DNA of 16,034 nt from Tannerella sp. (GCA_031277235.1 JAITMT010000264.1:1-16034), one strand, 5' to 3'; counted from the first letter of the stretch, positions 5,944-14,853 are shown. A program made the numbers and translations. The notes: generated from the sequence alone by a model not told the origin.

Positions 5944-6443
5944 AACGTTTTTTCCTTCATAAAATCCTGTTAATCCTGTTAATAGCGATAGGTGGATTGA
6001 ATTTTGCCGGCGCGCAAAACCCTTCTTTCTCCATTTTCGACGAGTTTGAAAAAAAGCCCGGAAAAGGGGAAGGAACGGTGATTATCCATCAGTCCGAAGC
6101 GTTGAAAGCGCTTGTGGGAACGCGCATTGACAGCGAAAATGTAGATGTGGTAAACGGAAAAACGTTCCTGATCACGAAGGGCTACCGCGTGCAGGTGTAT
6201 TCGGGTAACGACCAGCGCAAATCGAAAGACCACGCATTTTACATGCAGGATCAGTTGCGGAAAACATATTCCGACATACAGACGTATGTAACGTACAATG
6301 CGCCTTTCTGGAAGTTGCACGTGGGCAATTACCGTTCCTACGAAGAGGCGTCGGAGATGCTTCGCAAACTGCGGCAGGATTTTCCGCAAATCAGGAACGA
6401 AATCTATATCGTTGAGGACGAAATCCGTCTGCAAATGGAGTAA
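5940..6443 (+). CDS. SPOR-domain envelope protein
   Basis: The 167-aa protein has a signal peptide (residues 1-25, ending AGAQ) and a C-terminal SPOR domain at about 80-155, a peptidoglycan-binding fold that recognises denuded glycan strands at division sites. The two family signatures are YRVQVYSGNDQRKSKD and FWKLHVGNYRSYEEA, the second being the usual W/Y-x-V-x-x-G-x-Y-x-x-x-x-E-A element. The region 27-78 is a short low-complexity linker. It is coupled to tpiA by a 4-base overlap and followed by folE after 39 bases. Its product probably acts in the periplasm in cell-wall turnover or division. Confidence 0.88.
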   Translation: MKRFFLHKILLILLIAIGGLNFAGAQNPSFSIFDEFEKKPGKGEGTVIIHQSEALKALVGTRIDSENVDVVNGKTFLITKGYRVQVYSGNDQRKSKDHAFYMQDQLRKTYSDIQTYVTYNAPFWKLHVGNYRSYEEASEMLRKLRQDFPQIRNEIYIVEDEIRLQME

Positions 6444-6482
6444 CGGTGGAAATACGGACAATTATTTGATTGTAAAAGAATT

Positions 6483-7040
6483 ATGATTTCAGGCAAACTC
6501 TCGGAGCATTACAGGGAAATCATTCGTTTGCTGGGTGAAGATCCTGAACGCGAAGGGCTTAAGAAATCTCCCGAACGGATCGCGAAAGCCATGCAATTCA
6601 TGTTGCAGGGTTATGAGAGAGACCCTGTCGAAACGCTGAAATCCGCCATGTTTCTGGAAGAAGGCTACAAACAGATGGTTATCGTGAAAGACATTGATTT
6701 CTACTCGCTTTGCGAGCATCATTTATTGCCGTTTTTCGGAAAAGTGCACGTGGCGTACATCCCGCGAAAATATATTACGGGATTAAGCAAAATAGCGCGC
6801 GTCGTGGAGATTTTCGCCCGCCGGCTGCAAATTCAGGAACGGCTCACACTGCAAATCAAGGAATGTATCCAGCAGACGCTCAATCCGTTGGGCGTAATTG
6901 TCGTCATTGAGGCGCAGCATCTGTGCATGCAAATGCGGGGCGTGGAAAAACAAAATTCCATGACGACCACCTCCGATTTCACCGGCTCTTTCCAGCAAGC
7001 CAAAACCCGCGAGGAGTTTTTGAATTTGATAAAGAGATAG
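6483..7040 (+). CDS. folE: GTP cyclohydrolase I (FolE type)
   Basis: This enzyme converts GTP to 7,8-dihydroneopterin triphosphate, the first step toward tetrahydrofolate and possibly other pterins. At 185 aa it is a little shorter than many relatives because of a brief N-terminus. Zinc ligands are visible as C77 and H80 in SLCEHHLLPFFG and C148 in AQHLCMQMRGV. Other conserved parts are PEREGLKKSPERIAKAM (21-37), YIPRKYITGLSKIARVVEIFARRLQIQERLT (92-122, seen as adjoining segments) and QNSMTTTS (157-164). It is the last gene of the operon that starts at 3343; the following mazE-like gene begins after 61 bases. Confidence 0.96.
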   Translation: MISGKLSEHYREIIRLLGEDPEREGLKKSPERIAKAMQFMLQGYERDPVETLKSAMFLEEGYKQMVIVKDIDFYSLCEHHLLPFFGKVHVAYIPRKYITGLSKIARVVEIFARRLQIQERLTLQIKECIQQTLNPLGVIVVIEAQHLCMQMRGVEKQNSMTTTSDFTGSFQQAKTREEFLNLIKR

Positions 7041-7101
7041 GGAAAAACGAATTTTGTACCATAAGCAGTAGCGATAAGAAATTTATAACAATAAAATAAG
7101 A

Positions 7102-7356
7102 ATGATAACAACACTTACACGCTTGGGCGACAGTATAGGAGTTCAATTTCCAACATCCCTGTTGGAAAACCTGTCCATTTTCGAGAATGATCATGTAGAA
7201 GTATTTGTTGTAGATAACAGCATCGTCATCAAACGATTGGAACAGAGAAAACACCTCACAACCAAAGAACGGATTGCTGCTTTCGGTGAAACAGCGAAGC
7301 CCGTTCAATCCTCTGAAATAGACTGGGGAAAACCACAAGGCAAAGAAATATGGTAA
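7102..7356 (+). CDS. mazE: MazE/AbrB-like antitoxin
   Basis: The 84-aa protein has an N-terminal swapped-hairpin (AbrB/MazE) DNA-binding domain, residues about 3-47, with TRLGDSIGVQFPTSLLENL and the strand pair VEVFVVDNSIVIKRL. The tail from about 50 to 84 (SSEIDWGKPQGKEIW) is the flexible toxin-binding segment typical of MazE antitoxins of type II toxin-antitoxin modules. The mazF start overlaps its last codons (ATG at 7350), as in working mazEF operons, but the toxin is only a stump. The antitoxin is therefore an orphan that could still act as a DNA-binding repressor or neutralise related toxins made elsewhere. Confidence 0.85.
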   Translation: MITTLTRLGDSIGVQFPTSLLENLSIFENDHVEVFVVDNSIVIKRLEQRKHLTTKERIAAFGETAKPVQSSEIDWGKPQGKEIW

Positions 7357-7424
7357 GACAAGGTGATATTGTTTGGTTGGATTTTGATCCGCAAGCAAGA
7401 ATAATCAGAAATTTGGAAGGCTAA
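7350..7424 (+). pseudogene. mazF: Truncated mazF toxin gene
   Basis: The frame starts inside the last codons of mazE and encodes MVRQGDIVWLDFDPQ, the standard first strand of MazF/PemK-type endoribonuclease toxins. It then runs out of family resemblance and stops at TAA (7422-7424) after 24 codons, whereas MazF proteins are about 105-120 aa. The conserved Arg-Arg-Pro that should follow closely after DPQ is missing, so most of the catalytic core is gone. I could not recognise a C-terminal part in any frame up to 7476. No active toxin can be made from this gene. Confidence 0.75.
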
Positions 7425-7476
7425 GTGTCTTCATACCACCAACAACAAGGCAAAAAATAACAATAGTAAAATAAAA

Positions 7477-9336
7477 ATGAAAAAATCAACGCTTTTACTA
7501 ATTTCCGCCTGTCTGTTGGGATTCACTGCCTGCCGTCCCACCGTTCATGAAATGCCGAAGGAAGAAGTCTTGACGCGATTGTTGCGGGAAAATCCCGACA
7601 GTCTGGCAAACATGCTGGAAGAAAAAATAAATCCCAACATGTTGTCCGACAGCGACAAAGCGGATTATGCGTGGTGGCTGACCCGGACGCACAAAAGACA
7701 GAACCGAAGCCTGATGAATGACACGCTGATCCATTTTGCGGTGGACTATTACAAAAAGACAAATTCTTCGCATTTATTGGACGCTTGCCTCTTGGCGGCG
7801 GAGCAAATCAACTGGTCGGATACGGAACGTTTGCAACAAAAGCAGTTGCTGAACGAAGCCCTGCAAATTGCCGTGCAGAAACAGGATACGGCTGTGATTC
7901 AGGACATTTGCTCCCGATTGCTTTCCTTTTATGAAATGCCGGAAGATTCGGCTCCTATCAAGGAGTTGATTCAGTTTACGAAAAAATATGCCGGACAGGA
8001 ATGGAATGTCGGCTCTTATCTTAATATAACGCTGCAATTCAGTAAATTAAATCAGTCGGATTCCGCGCTTTTCTATGCCCGAAAAGGAATGGAACTGGCT
8101 CGAAGACAAAACAATCCGTCGAATGACTGGATGGAATATCAACTCATAAAGTCTTACGCCAGGACTTTAAACACTTTGGGAAAACACGGCGAGTCCATTT
8201 CCGTTTTGCGGGAATTGGAAAACAGCAAGTTGCCGGTGGGAAACGAAATTCGTCTGGAGTATATAATAACGTGGATTGACTGGGGAAAACTTGATTCCGC
8301 CCAAATTTACATAGACGCTTTCCGGTCGTTTACGGACGAAGTCAGAAAACAGATGAAAACGGACGCAGGAATGGATATTGAACTGGATAATTTGAATGTC
8401 GTATTGGGCGCCTTTCAGGAGATTATTCGGGCGAAAGAGGGAAAACCGCTGTTTATACATGAAATAGGCGCTTCCACCAACAATGTCATGTCTAAAATAC
8501 GCAACCGGATGAAAATTGACCGGGAACAGCAACTGGTACAGACCCGTTTAGTCCGGAACAATCTGACGCTCGACGTCGAGCGCGGAAAGTTGAAACAGCG
8601 TTTTCTCTGGGCGGGAATCGGCGTGTTGCTGCTCGTCATCTTCATCATTTATTTTTATCAGCGGAAACTGCTGCGAAAGGAACGTTCCGTGCAGGAGGCA
8701 AAAGAGCAGTTGCGCCTGCGAACAATCCAATTAGCCGAAAACGAGTCGCTCATCCATAGAAATGAAGAATTAATCAGCGATTTATCAACCCAACTCGACG
8801 AGACGGGAGAACTCAAGCAGGAAATCAATTCGCTGGTCGCTGAAAACGACGATTTGAAACAAAAAAATAAACTGCTGCAAAAGGATATTGACCGCTATTC
8901 AAAATCAACAGACCAAAAAGACAAGGAAGTTTCAGCATACGAAAAATTGACGGAACAAAACGCCAGACTTCAGGAAAGGGAACGTTTCTTGACGGCACGC
9001 CTCGTTGCCCAAACGGAAATATTGGCGAAATTGAGCCGTAAACCCCGTTACATCGAACCGTCGCAATGGCCTGAAATACTGCATGATATGAACCAACTCT
9101 TCGACGGTTTTTCCTACCGTTTACGCACGGATTTCCCTTCCCTCACGGAGGACGACATTTATTATTGCTGCCTTTTCAAGTTGCGCCTTTCCACTTCCGT
9201 CGTCGGAATCCTGATGGGAATATCGCCGTCGTCCGTTACCAAACGAAAACAGCGGATTAAGGAAAAGATGAATCAGCAGCGTCCGGACGGGTTTCTGAAA
9301 GAACAGGCGCTGGAAATCGGTCTCTGGAACTATTGA
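7477..9336 (+). CDS. Membrane-spanning TPR/coiled-coil/HTH regulator
   Basis: The 619-aa protein combines sensor and DNA-binding parts. Residues 1-19 form a lipoprotein-like signal (LLGFTAC, Cys 19). Residues about 25-370 are all-helical with TPR-like repeats (for example YLNITLQFSKLNQSDSALFYARKGMELARR), expected in the periplasm. A transmembrane helix lies at about 375-396 (FLWAGIGVLLLVIFIIYFY). A charged coiled coil follows to about 515. The C-terminus (about 555-602) reads LTEDDIYYCCLFKLRLSTS, then VVGILMGISPSSVTKRKQRIKEKM, a LuxR-like helix-turn-helix. Similar one-piece transmembrane regulators occur in Bacteroidales, usually without known ligand. A hairpin terminator follows at 9376-9406 and the next gene is an outer-membrane barrel protein, a plausible target. 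Confidence 0.8.
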   Translation: MKKSTLLLISACLLGFTACRPTVHEMPKEEVLTRLLRENPDSLANMLEEKINPNMLSDSDKADYAWWLTRTHKRQNRSLMNDTLIHFAVDYYKKTNSSHLLDACLLAAEQINWSDTERLQQKQLLNEALQIAVQKQDTAVIQDICSRLLSFYEMPEDSAPIKELIQFTKKYAGQEWNVGSYLNITLQFSKLNQSDSALFYARKGMELARRQNNPSNDWMEYQLIKSYARTLNTLGKHGESISVLRELENSKLPVGNEIRLEYIITWIDWGKLDSAQIYIDAFRSFTDEVRKQMKTDAGMDIELDNLNVVLGAFQEIIRAKEGKPLFIHEIGASTNNVMSKIRNRMKIDREQQLVQTRLVRNNLTLDVERGKLKQRFLWAGIGVLLLVIFIIYFYQRKLLRKERSVQEAKEQLRLRTIQLAENESLIHRNEELISDLSTQLDETGELKQEINSLVAENDDLKQKNKLLQKDIDRYSKSTDQKDKEVSAYEKLTEQNARLQERERFLTARLVAQTEILAKLSRKPRYIEPSQWPEILHDMNQLFDGFSYRLRTDFPSLTEDDIYYCCLFKLRLSTSVVGILMGISPSSVTKRKQRIKEKMNQQRPDGFLKEQALEIGLWNY

Positions 9337-9375
9337 TGAAATAAAATGTCCACATCACCCCTTTATTGAAAACAG

Positions 9376-9406
9376 TAAGTCGCTTATCATGAGCGACTTA
9401 TTTTTT
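9376..9406 (+). terminator. Rho-independent-type terminator
   Basis: TAAGTCGCT (9376-9384) pairs perfectly with AGCGACTTA (9392-9400) around a 7-base loop and runs into TTTTTT (9401-9406). It lies 40 bases after the stop of the regulator gene and separates it from the barrel gene. Confidence 0.8.
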
Positions 9407-9432
9407 GTCGTTTGTCCACCTTTGTCCATATC

Positions 9433-9469
9433 AGGCAAAGCCTGCGCAAGGTTTTACGCACTAATTTTG
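9433..9469 (+). promoter_or_regulatory. Candidate promoter for the barrel gene
   Basis: TAATTTTG at 9462-9469 matches the TAnnTTTG -7 box and lies 45 bases before the ATG at 9515. No good TTTG sits at the usual -33 distance, so an activator may be needed. A small inverted repeat AGGC-AAA-GCCT (9433-9443) occupies about where the -33 region would be and could be part of an operator. The upstream HTH regulator is the obvious candidate to bind here (inference). Confidence 0.45.
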
Positions 9470-9514
9470 TCCTGTCAAATTCATCGAATTATTCACAAAT
9501 AAAAAATAGAAAAA

Positions 9515-11842
9515 ATGAAAAAGCCAGGAATTAAAAGTATCGCAATCGTTGCCCTGTTATTCGCAGCGATTCAGTTGAACGCCCAATATCAACTATCGGG
9601 CAAAGTGATGGAAAAAAGCGAACCGGCGTCGCCGTTGCCGGCTGCCAATGTGGTATTGACCACCCCGGATTCGGTTTTTGTAGCCGGCATGACAAGCGAC
9701 GCGAGCGGCAGTTTTCAATTCAAAAACGTATCTGCCGGCAATTATCTTGTTACGGTTTCCTGTTTGGGTTTTTCGTCCAAAATGCTTGTATTGAACGGCA
9801 TATCCCAATCCATCAATCTGGGAGAAATCTACATGGAAGAGGATGTAACTCAATTGGAGGGCGTTACGGTCAGCGCCTCCAACACGGTTGCGAAAACCGA
9901 CCGGCTCATCGTGTTTGTTACCGACCAACAGAAAGCGCATTCGAGCAACGGCGTCAATCTGCTCGCTACCCTGCAACTTCCCCGCCTGACCGTCAATCCG
10001 TTAACGAATGCGGTAACATTGCCCGGCGACGAATTGCTTGAATTTTGTATCAACGGAGTCAAAGTGGAAGCGGGCGATATCAGGGCTTTACAGCCGAAAG
10101 ACATTATCCGCGTCGAATACCTCGACAATCCGGGGATGCGTTACGGAAATACTTCGGTTGTAATCAATTACATTCTGAAACGGGAGACGACCGGAGGTTC
10201 GGGCAATATCAACCTGAGCAACGCTTTGACTACCGGATTTGCGGAGGCGCAAGCCGCTTTCAGGGTCAATCATAAAAAGTCGGAATTTGGAGCGAACTAT
10301 TCGCTGCACTACCGCAAACCCACGGACGTTTGGGCGGACGAAGAACGCACCTTTCATTTCGAGGATGGAAGCAGCATGACCCGTTTTTCAAAAGGCTCCG
10401 CCGGCGACCTGCGGGAGGAATATCATAATATCTCGCTGAATTACAATCTGTTGGATGATAATTATTATTTCAATGCAACCGCCCGTTTCTCCGGCATGTA
10501 CGAAGATAAAGTCCGCTATTCTTCGCAATATACTTCGTTGAATCCCAACAATATGACGCAGGTAAGGGACGGAGGAAATTCGCGTCAATACCTACCCTCG
10601 CTCGATTTGTATTATTTTCGCTCTTTGAAAAATAGGCAAAGCCTGATTTTGAATATGGTCGGCACATATATTCATTCCACGCTCGAGCGGAAATATGAGG
10701 AAACAGCGGCGGGACAGTTGATATCCGATATTTGGTCGAATGTCGCAGGCAGGAAATATTCCATCATCGGCGAAGGGATTTATGAAAAACTGTTTGAAAA
10801 TTCCGGTCGCTTTACGGCGGGATTGAAGCATACCCAAGCCTTTGCCGACAATGATTATGCGGGAACGGAAAATGCCCTGGCGAAAATGAATCAGGCGGAA
10901 ACTTATGTATATGCGGAATTTGCAGGCAAAAAAGACAAATTCGGCTACACCGGAGGAATCGGCTTATCCCGCTCCCGGGCGCAACAGGAGGGCGAAAGCG
11001 AATACACAACTTATACTTTTCGCCCTAAATTGACCCTGCAGTACAATTTTACCCCGCAAACCTTTTTACGGCTGAGGGGAGAAATCTATAACAGCGTTCC
11101 CTCCCTTTCCGACTTGAGCGCCGTTGAGCAATACATTGATACATTGCAAATTATCAGGGGAAATCCGGACCTGAAACCGAATTTGAATTATTCGACCAAT
11201 CTGTTGTTAAACTGGAAAAAAGGAATTTACGGCATGAATTTGAATGTAAACCATGTTTTCAGTCCGGATGTTGTCATGGAAGAAATTGTCAGGGAAAACG
11301 GAAAATTTATCCATATCGGTGAAAATCAGACCAACCGGCAAAAACTGAATAACGAATTGACGTTTTCAGCCGGTCCCTTCCAAAAATATTTCATGGTTTC
11401 GCTCACCGGCGGAATGAATTATTACGTCAGCCACGGAAAAAATTATTTCCATACCCATACGAATTTTTACGTCAGGACACAAGTCATGGCGATGTATAAA
11501 AAATGGACGGGCGTATTTCAGTTGAACACGCCCAACGACAATCTTTTCGGGGAAACGCTGAACGGCGGTGAAAACATGCACTTGTTCATGGTATCCTACA
11601 ACGGAGGAAAATATACGGCAGGCGCCGGTATCATGCTCCCTTTCTCCGATCGCTACGAGCGGATTTCCAAAAATTACAACCGTTATATGCCGGTTAAAAC
11701 CTCCATGTATGCCAACGATTTTGCCCGGATGATCATGCTTCAGTTCCGGTGGAATTTCGATTTCGGAAGGAAAGTAAAAAGCGAAAACAAACGTCTCAAC
11801 AATAGCGATACGGATTCGGGCATTGTCAGGACGGACAGGTGA
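9515..11842 (+). CDS. TonB-receptor-like outer-membrane beta-barrel protein
   Basis: The 775-aa outer-membrane protein has a signal peptide (1-24, ending LNAQ). A carboxypeptidase-regulatory-like domain covers about 26-108 (YQLSGKVMEK, then SGSFQFKNVSAGNYLVTVSCLGF). A plug-like domain spans about 115-225 (LEGVTVSAS, then LEFCINGVKV, LQPKDIIRVEYLDNPGMRYG and VINYILKRETTGG). The rest is a large barrel of alternating aromatic strands ending near FRWNFDFGRK. This matches the outer membrane beta-barrel family common in Bacteroidetes, related to TonB-dependent receptors but lacking a SusD-like partner here. There is no evident TonB box. Substrate is unknown. A basic C-terminal extension of about 22 residues follows the last strand, as often seen in this family. 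It is preceded by a terminator, so it is probably transcribed alone. Confidence 0.88.
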   Translation: MKKPGIKSIAIVALLFAAIQLNAQYQLSGKVMEKSEPASPLPAANVVLTTPDSVFVAGMTSDASGSFQFKNVSAGNYLVTVSCLGFSSKMLVLNGISQSINLGEIYMEEDVTQLEGVTVSASNTVAKTDRLIVFVTDQQKAHSSNGVNLLATLQLPRLTVNPLTNAVTLPGDELLEFCINGVKVEAGDIRALQPKDIIRVEYLDNPGMRYGNTSVVINYILKRETTGGSGNINLSNALTTGFAEAQAAFRVNHKKSEFGANYSLHYRKPTDVWADEERTFHFEDGSSMTRFSKGSAGDLREEYHNISLNYNLLDDNYYFNATARFSGMYEDKVRYSSQYTSLNPNNMTQVRDGGNSRQYLPSLDLYYFRSLKNRQSLILNMVGTYIHSTLERKYEETAAGQLISDIWSNVAGRKYSIIGEGIYEKLFENSGRFTAGLKHTQAFADNDYAGTENALAKMNQAETYVYAEFAGKKDKFGYTGGIGLSRSRAQQEGESEYTTYTFRPKLTLQYNFTPQTFLRLRGEIYNSVPSLSDLSAVEQYIDTLQIIRGNPDLKPNLNYSTNLLLNWKKGIYGMNLNVNHVFSPDVVMEEIVRENGKFIHIGENQTNRQKLNNELTFSAGPFQKYFMVSLTGGMNYYVSHGKNYFHTHTNFYVRTQVMAMYKKWTGVFQLNTPNDNLFGETLNGGENMHLFMVSYNGGKYTAGAGIMLPFSDRYERISKNYNRYMPVKTSMYANDFARMIMLQFRWNFDFGRKVKSENKRLNNSDTDSGIVRTDR

Positions 11843-11847
11843 AATGA

Positions 11848-11880
11848 ATTGACAATGGATAATTGACAATTGACAATGGG
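11848..11880 (+). repeat. Tandem AATTGACAATGG-like repeats
   Basis: AATTGACAATGG occurs at 11848-11859, AATTGACAAT at 11861-11870 and AATTGACAATGGG at 11868-11880, partly overlapping. They sit just after the stop of the barrel gene in the convergent spacer before the end of uvrA. They resemble short spacer repeats common in this phylum; function is unknown. Confidence 0.6.
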
Positions 11881-11965
11881 GAATTACGGTGCTTGCGCCG
11901 GCTGTTACTTTGACCTGCGTTTCATTTCATTGGGGAGGTATTCATATTGGGTAACTGCGGGGGGA

Positions 11966-11996
11966 CCCTACGGGAGATAACCCGTCTTGAAAGGAC
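11966..11996 (-). repeat. Two triloop hairpins beyond the end of uvrA
   Basis: CCC-TAC-GGG at 11966-11974 and GTCTT-GAA-AGGAC at 11984-11996 (one T-G wobble) lie just past the uvrA stop at 12003. They share the three-base-loop design of the hairpins at 1-541. On the minus strand there is no T-run, so a terminator role is weak. Confidence 0.4.
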
Positions 11997-12002
11997 AGAT
12001 TG

Positions 12003-14819
12003 TCAAGCCTTGTGCTGAATTTTCCCCGTCAAAAACCGACCGGTATAGGAATCCTTGCAGGCGGCGATTTCCCGTGGCGTGCCTGTAGCGACGACGTTAC
12101 CGCCTGCCTTGCCGCCTTCGGGACCCAAATCTATCACATAGTCGGCGCATTTGATAACATCGGGGTGATGTTCGATAATTACGACCGTGTGCCCCCTGTT
12201 TATCAGCGCATTGAAGGCTTTCAAGAGCGTTTTGATGTCGTGGAAATGCAGTCCCGTTGTCGGTTCGTCGAACACGAAAAGCGTCTGTTCCTGCCGTTCC
12301 TGTCCAAGATAATAGGCGAGTTTAACGCGCTGATTTTCACCGCCGGAAAGGGTTGAAGACGTTTGTCCCAGTTTGATGTATCCCAGCCCTACTTCCTGCA
12401 ACGGCGTCAGTTTTTTCACCACCTTTTTTGCCTGTGTATCTTTTCGTTTACCCAGAAATTCAATTGCCTGATTGACAGTCATTTCCAGCATATCGAAAAT
12501 ATTGGCGCCGTGATATTCCGCTTCCAGCACTTCCTGCCGGAAACGCTTGCCGTGACACGCCTCGCATTCGAGCGTGATATCCGCCATAAACTGCATTTCG
12601 ACCGTGATAAAGCCCTCACCCTTACACTCTTCGCATCTGCCGCCCTCCTTGTTGAACGAAAAATAGGCGGGCGAATAACCCATCTGTTTGGACAGCGGCA
12701 ATTCCGAGTACAGTTTCCGGATTTCGTCGTAAGCGCCGATGTAGGTAACGGGATTGGAGCGCGAACTCTTGCCGATGGAGTTCTGGTTCACAAACTCGAT
12801 CGCCCTGATCATTTTTATATCGCCGCTGATAGCGGAACAGTCCACCGACGGCAACGCGCCGTCCATGATGCGTTTCACGCCCTCGTAGAACACATCCCTA
12901 ACCAACGAACTCTTTCCCGACCCGCTGACGCCCGTAACGACCGTCATCACGTGCAGCGGAAATTTCACGTCTATGCGTTTCAGATTATTTTTGTGAGCGC
13001 CCTTGATTTCAATGTACTGATTCCATTTCCGGTACGTTTTCGGCGCTTCGATTTGCTCCTCGCCGGTCAGGTAACGCACCGTGTAACTGTCGGCGTTTTT
13101 CTGTAAATCATTCACATCTCCCTGATATACAATCTCTCCGCCCAATCTTCCCGCATCGGGACCGATGTCAATAATGTAGTCCGCCGCACGGATAATTTCC
13201 TCGTCGTGTTCCACCACAATCACCGTGTTGCCGACGTCGCGCAACTGCTTCAACACGGCAATCAGCATGTCCGTATCGCGGGAATGGAGTCCGATACTCG
13301 GCTCGTCAAGGATATACAGCGAGCCTACAAGGCTGCTACCCAGCGAAGTAGCGAGACTGATGCGCTGACTTTCGCCGCCCGACAGCGTATTGGAAAGGCG
13401 GTCTAACGTCAAATAACCCAATCCCACATCAAGCAAAAATTGCAGCCGGGAGGTGATTTCCGTCATCAATCGCCTGGCTATCACCGCGTCGGTTTCGTTC
13501 AATTCGAGCCGGTCGAAAAACGGCTTCACTTCGTTGATCGGCATCGACACGAGTTCGGCGATGTTTTTACCGCCGACTTTCACGTACAGAGCCTGCTTTT
13601 TCAGGCGGCTGCCGTTGCAGTCGGGGCAAATCGTTTTACCGCGATAACGCGCCAGCATCACGCGGTACTGTATTTTGTACTGGTTGGCTTCGAGGTGCTT
13701 GAAAAAAGCGTCAATTCCTTCCACTTCGCTGTTTCCGTGCCACAGAAGGGCTTTTTCGCCGTCCGTCAAATCGTAGTAGGCGCGGTGAATCGGGAAGTCG
13801 TAGCGGACGCTTGCGCGGATAAAATACCGCTGCCATTCGCCCATCACTTCGCCTTTCCAGCACACTACAGCCCCGTCATAAACCGACAGACTCTTGTCGG
13901 GAACGACTAAATTTTCGTCAATTCCGATCACTTTTCCGAAGCCTTCGCATTTCGGACAGGCGCCGAGCGGATTGTTGAAATTGAACATCATTTCCGTCGG
14001 CTCCTCAAACACGACGCCGTCCTCCTCGAAACGCTTGGAAAACTCGAATATTTCCGGCTTTTCTTTTTCGTAAACCTTTAATATACAGATGTCTCTACCT
14101 TCAAAAAAAACGGTCTCCACCGAATCTGCCAAGCGATTTTTCAGCAGTTTGTCGTCCGAAACTTCCAAACGGTCAATGAGGATTTCGATTTTTTCGGACT
14201 GCAATAATTTTTCATTTCCTATAACTTCCTGAATACGATACACTTGTCCTTCGATTTCAACCCGCGAAAAACCTTCTTTCAGTAATATTTCCAACTGACT
14301 TTTTGCCGTCCGTCCCTCGGGAACGACCAACGGAGCATAGACGGCAATCCGCGTGCCCGCAGGATAGGAAAGCGCCTTCCCGACAACGTCCGATACCTGA
14401 TGTTTCCTGACTTCCGCGCCGCTCACGGGTGAAACGGTTTTGCCCACGCGCGCAAACAGAAGTCTCATATATTCATAGATTTCAGTGGAAGTGCCGACCG
14501 TCGAACGCGGGTTGCGCACGCTCACCTTTTGCTCGATGGCAATCGCCGGCGGAATCCCGACGATGTAATCGGCTTCGGGCTTGTGCATGCGCCCCAAAAA
14601 CTGCCGCGCGTAGGACGACAAACTCTCGACATACCGGCGTTGTCCTTCGGCATACAGCGTATCAAACGCCAGCGACGATTTTCCGCTTCCCGACAAACCG
14701 GTGATAACCACCAATTTATCACGCGGAATTTTTACGTCTATATTTTTCAGATTGTTCACGCGGGCGCCCTTGATGAAAATGCTGCCCGCGTCAATCGCTT
14801 CTTCCTTTCTCTTTGCCAT
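12003..14819 (-). CDS. uvrA: Excinuclease ABC subunit A
   Basis: UvrA is the damage-recognition ATPase of nucleotide excision repair and works with UvrB and UvrC. At 938 aa it has the usual length and layout. First half: Walker A GLSGSGKS at about 41-48, the QxxxSxRNPRSTVGT loop, two zinc-binding CxxC pairs (CPKCEGFG and CPDCNGS), the ABC signature LSGGESQRISLA and Walker B YILDEPSIGLH. Second half: Walker A GVSGSGKSS, FVNQNSIGKSSRSNPVTYIG, the four-Cys zinc module (CEECKGEGF and CEACHGKRF), LSGGENQRVKLA and LFVFDEPTTGLH. The ATG at 14819 is preferred; a GTG at 14831 would add four residues (MKRT) but has no better leader. A -7 box lies at 14846-14853. Neighbours do not suggest an operon; the gene is convergent with the barrel gene. 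Confidence 0.97.
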   Translation of the reverse strand: MAKRKEEAIDAGSIFIKGARVNNLKNIDVKIPRDKLVVITGLSGSGKSSLAFDTLYAEGQRRYVESLSSYARQFLGRMHKPEADYIVGIPPAIAIEQKVSVRNPRSTVGTSTEIYEYMRLLFARVGKTVSPVSGAEVRKHQVSDVVGKALSYPAGTRIAVYAPLVVPEGRTAKSQLEILLKEGFSRVEIEGQVYRIQEVIGNEKLLQSEKIEILIDRLEVSDDKLLKNRLADSVETVFFEGRDICILKVYEKEKPEIFEFSKRFEEDGVVFEEPTEMMFNFNNPLGACPKCEGFGKVIGIDENLVVPDKSLSVYDGAVVCWKGEVMGEWQRYFIRASVRYDFPIHRAYYDLTDGEKALLWHGNSEVEGIDAFFKHLEANQYKIQYRVMLARYRGKTICPDCNGSRLKKQALYVKVGGKNIAELVSMPINEVKPFFDRLELNETDAVIARRLMTEITSRLQFLLDVGLGYLTLDRLSNTLSGGESQRISLATSLGSSLVGSLYILDEPSIGLHSRDTDMLIAVLKQLRDVGNTVIVVEHDEEIIRAADYIIDIGPDAGRLGGEIVYQGDVNDLQKNADSYTVRYLTGEEQIEAPKTYRKWNQYIEIKGAHKNNLKRIDVKFPLHVMTVVTGVSGSGKSSLVRDVFYEGVKRIMDGALPSVDCSAISGDIKMIRAIEFVNQNSIGKSSRSNPVTYIGAYDEIRKLYSELPLSKQMGYSPAYFSFNKEGGRCEECKGEGFITVEMQFMADITLECEACHGKRFRQEVLEAEYHGANIFDMLEMTVNQAIEFLGKRKDTQAKKVVKKLTPLQEVGLGYIKLGQTSSTLSGGENQRVKLAYYLGQERQEQTLFVFDEPTTGLHFHDIKTLLKAFNALINRGHTVVIIEHHPDVIKCADYVIDLGPEGGKAGGNVVATGTPREIAACKDSYTGRFLTGKIQHKA

Positions 14820-14845
14820 AGTTCTTTTCACTCAAAACGAACCGG

Positions 14846-14853
14846 CAAAGGTA
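14846..14853 (-). promoter_or_regulatory. -7 box of the uvrA promoter
   Basis: Read on the minus strand this is TACCTTTG, a match to TAnnTTTG, with 26 bases to the ATG at 14819. The -33 region (GTTCGCC) is a weak match. Confidence 0.6.

Noticed and set aside
7425..7476. C-terminal end of mazF
   Set aside because: All three frames were read and none resembles the end of a MazF protein.
12003..14704. Several long plus-strand frames opposite uvrA
   Set aside because: They are antisense shadows of a well-supported gene and have no recognisable domains.
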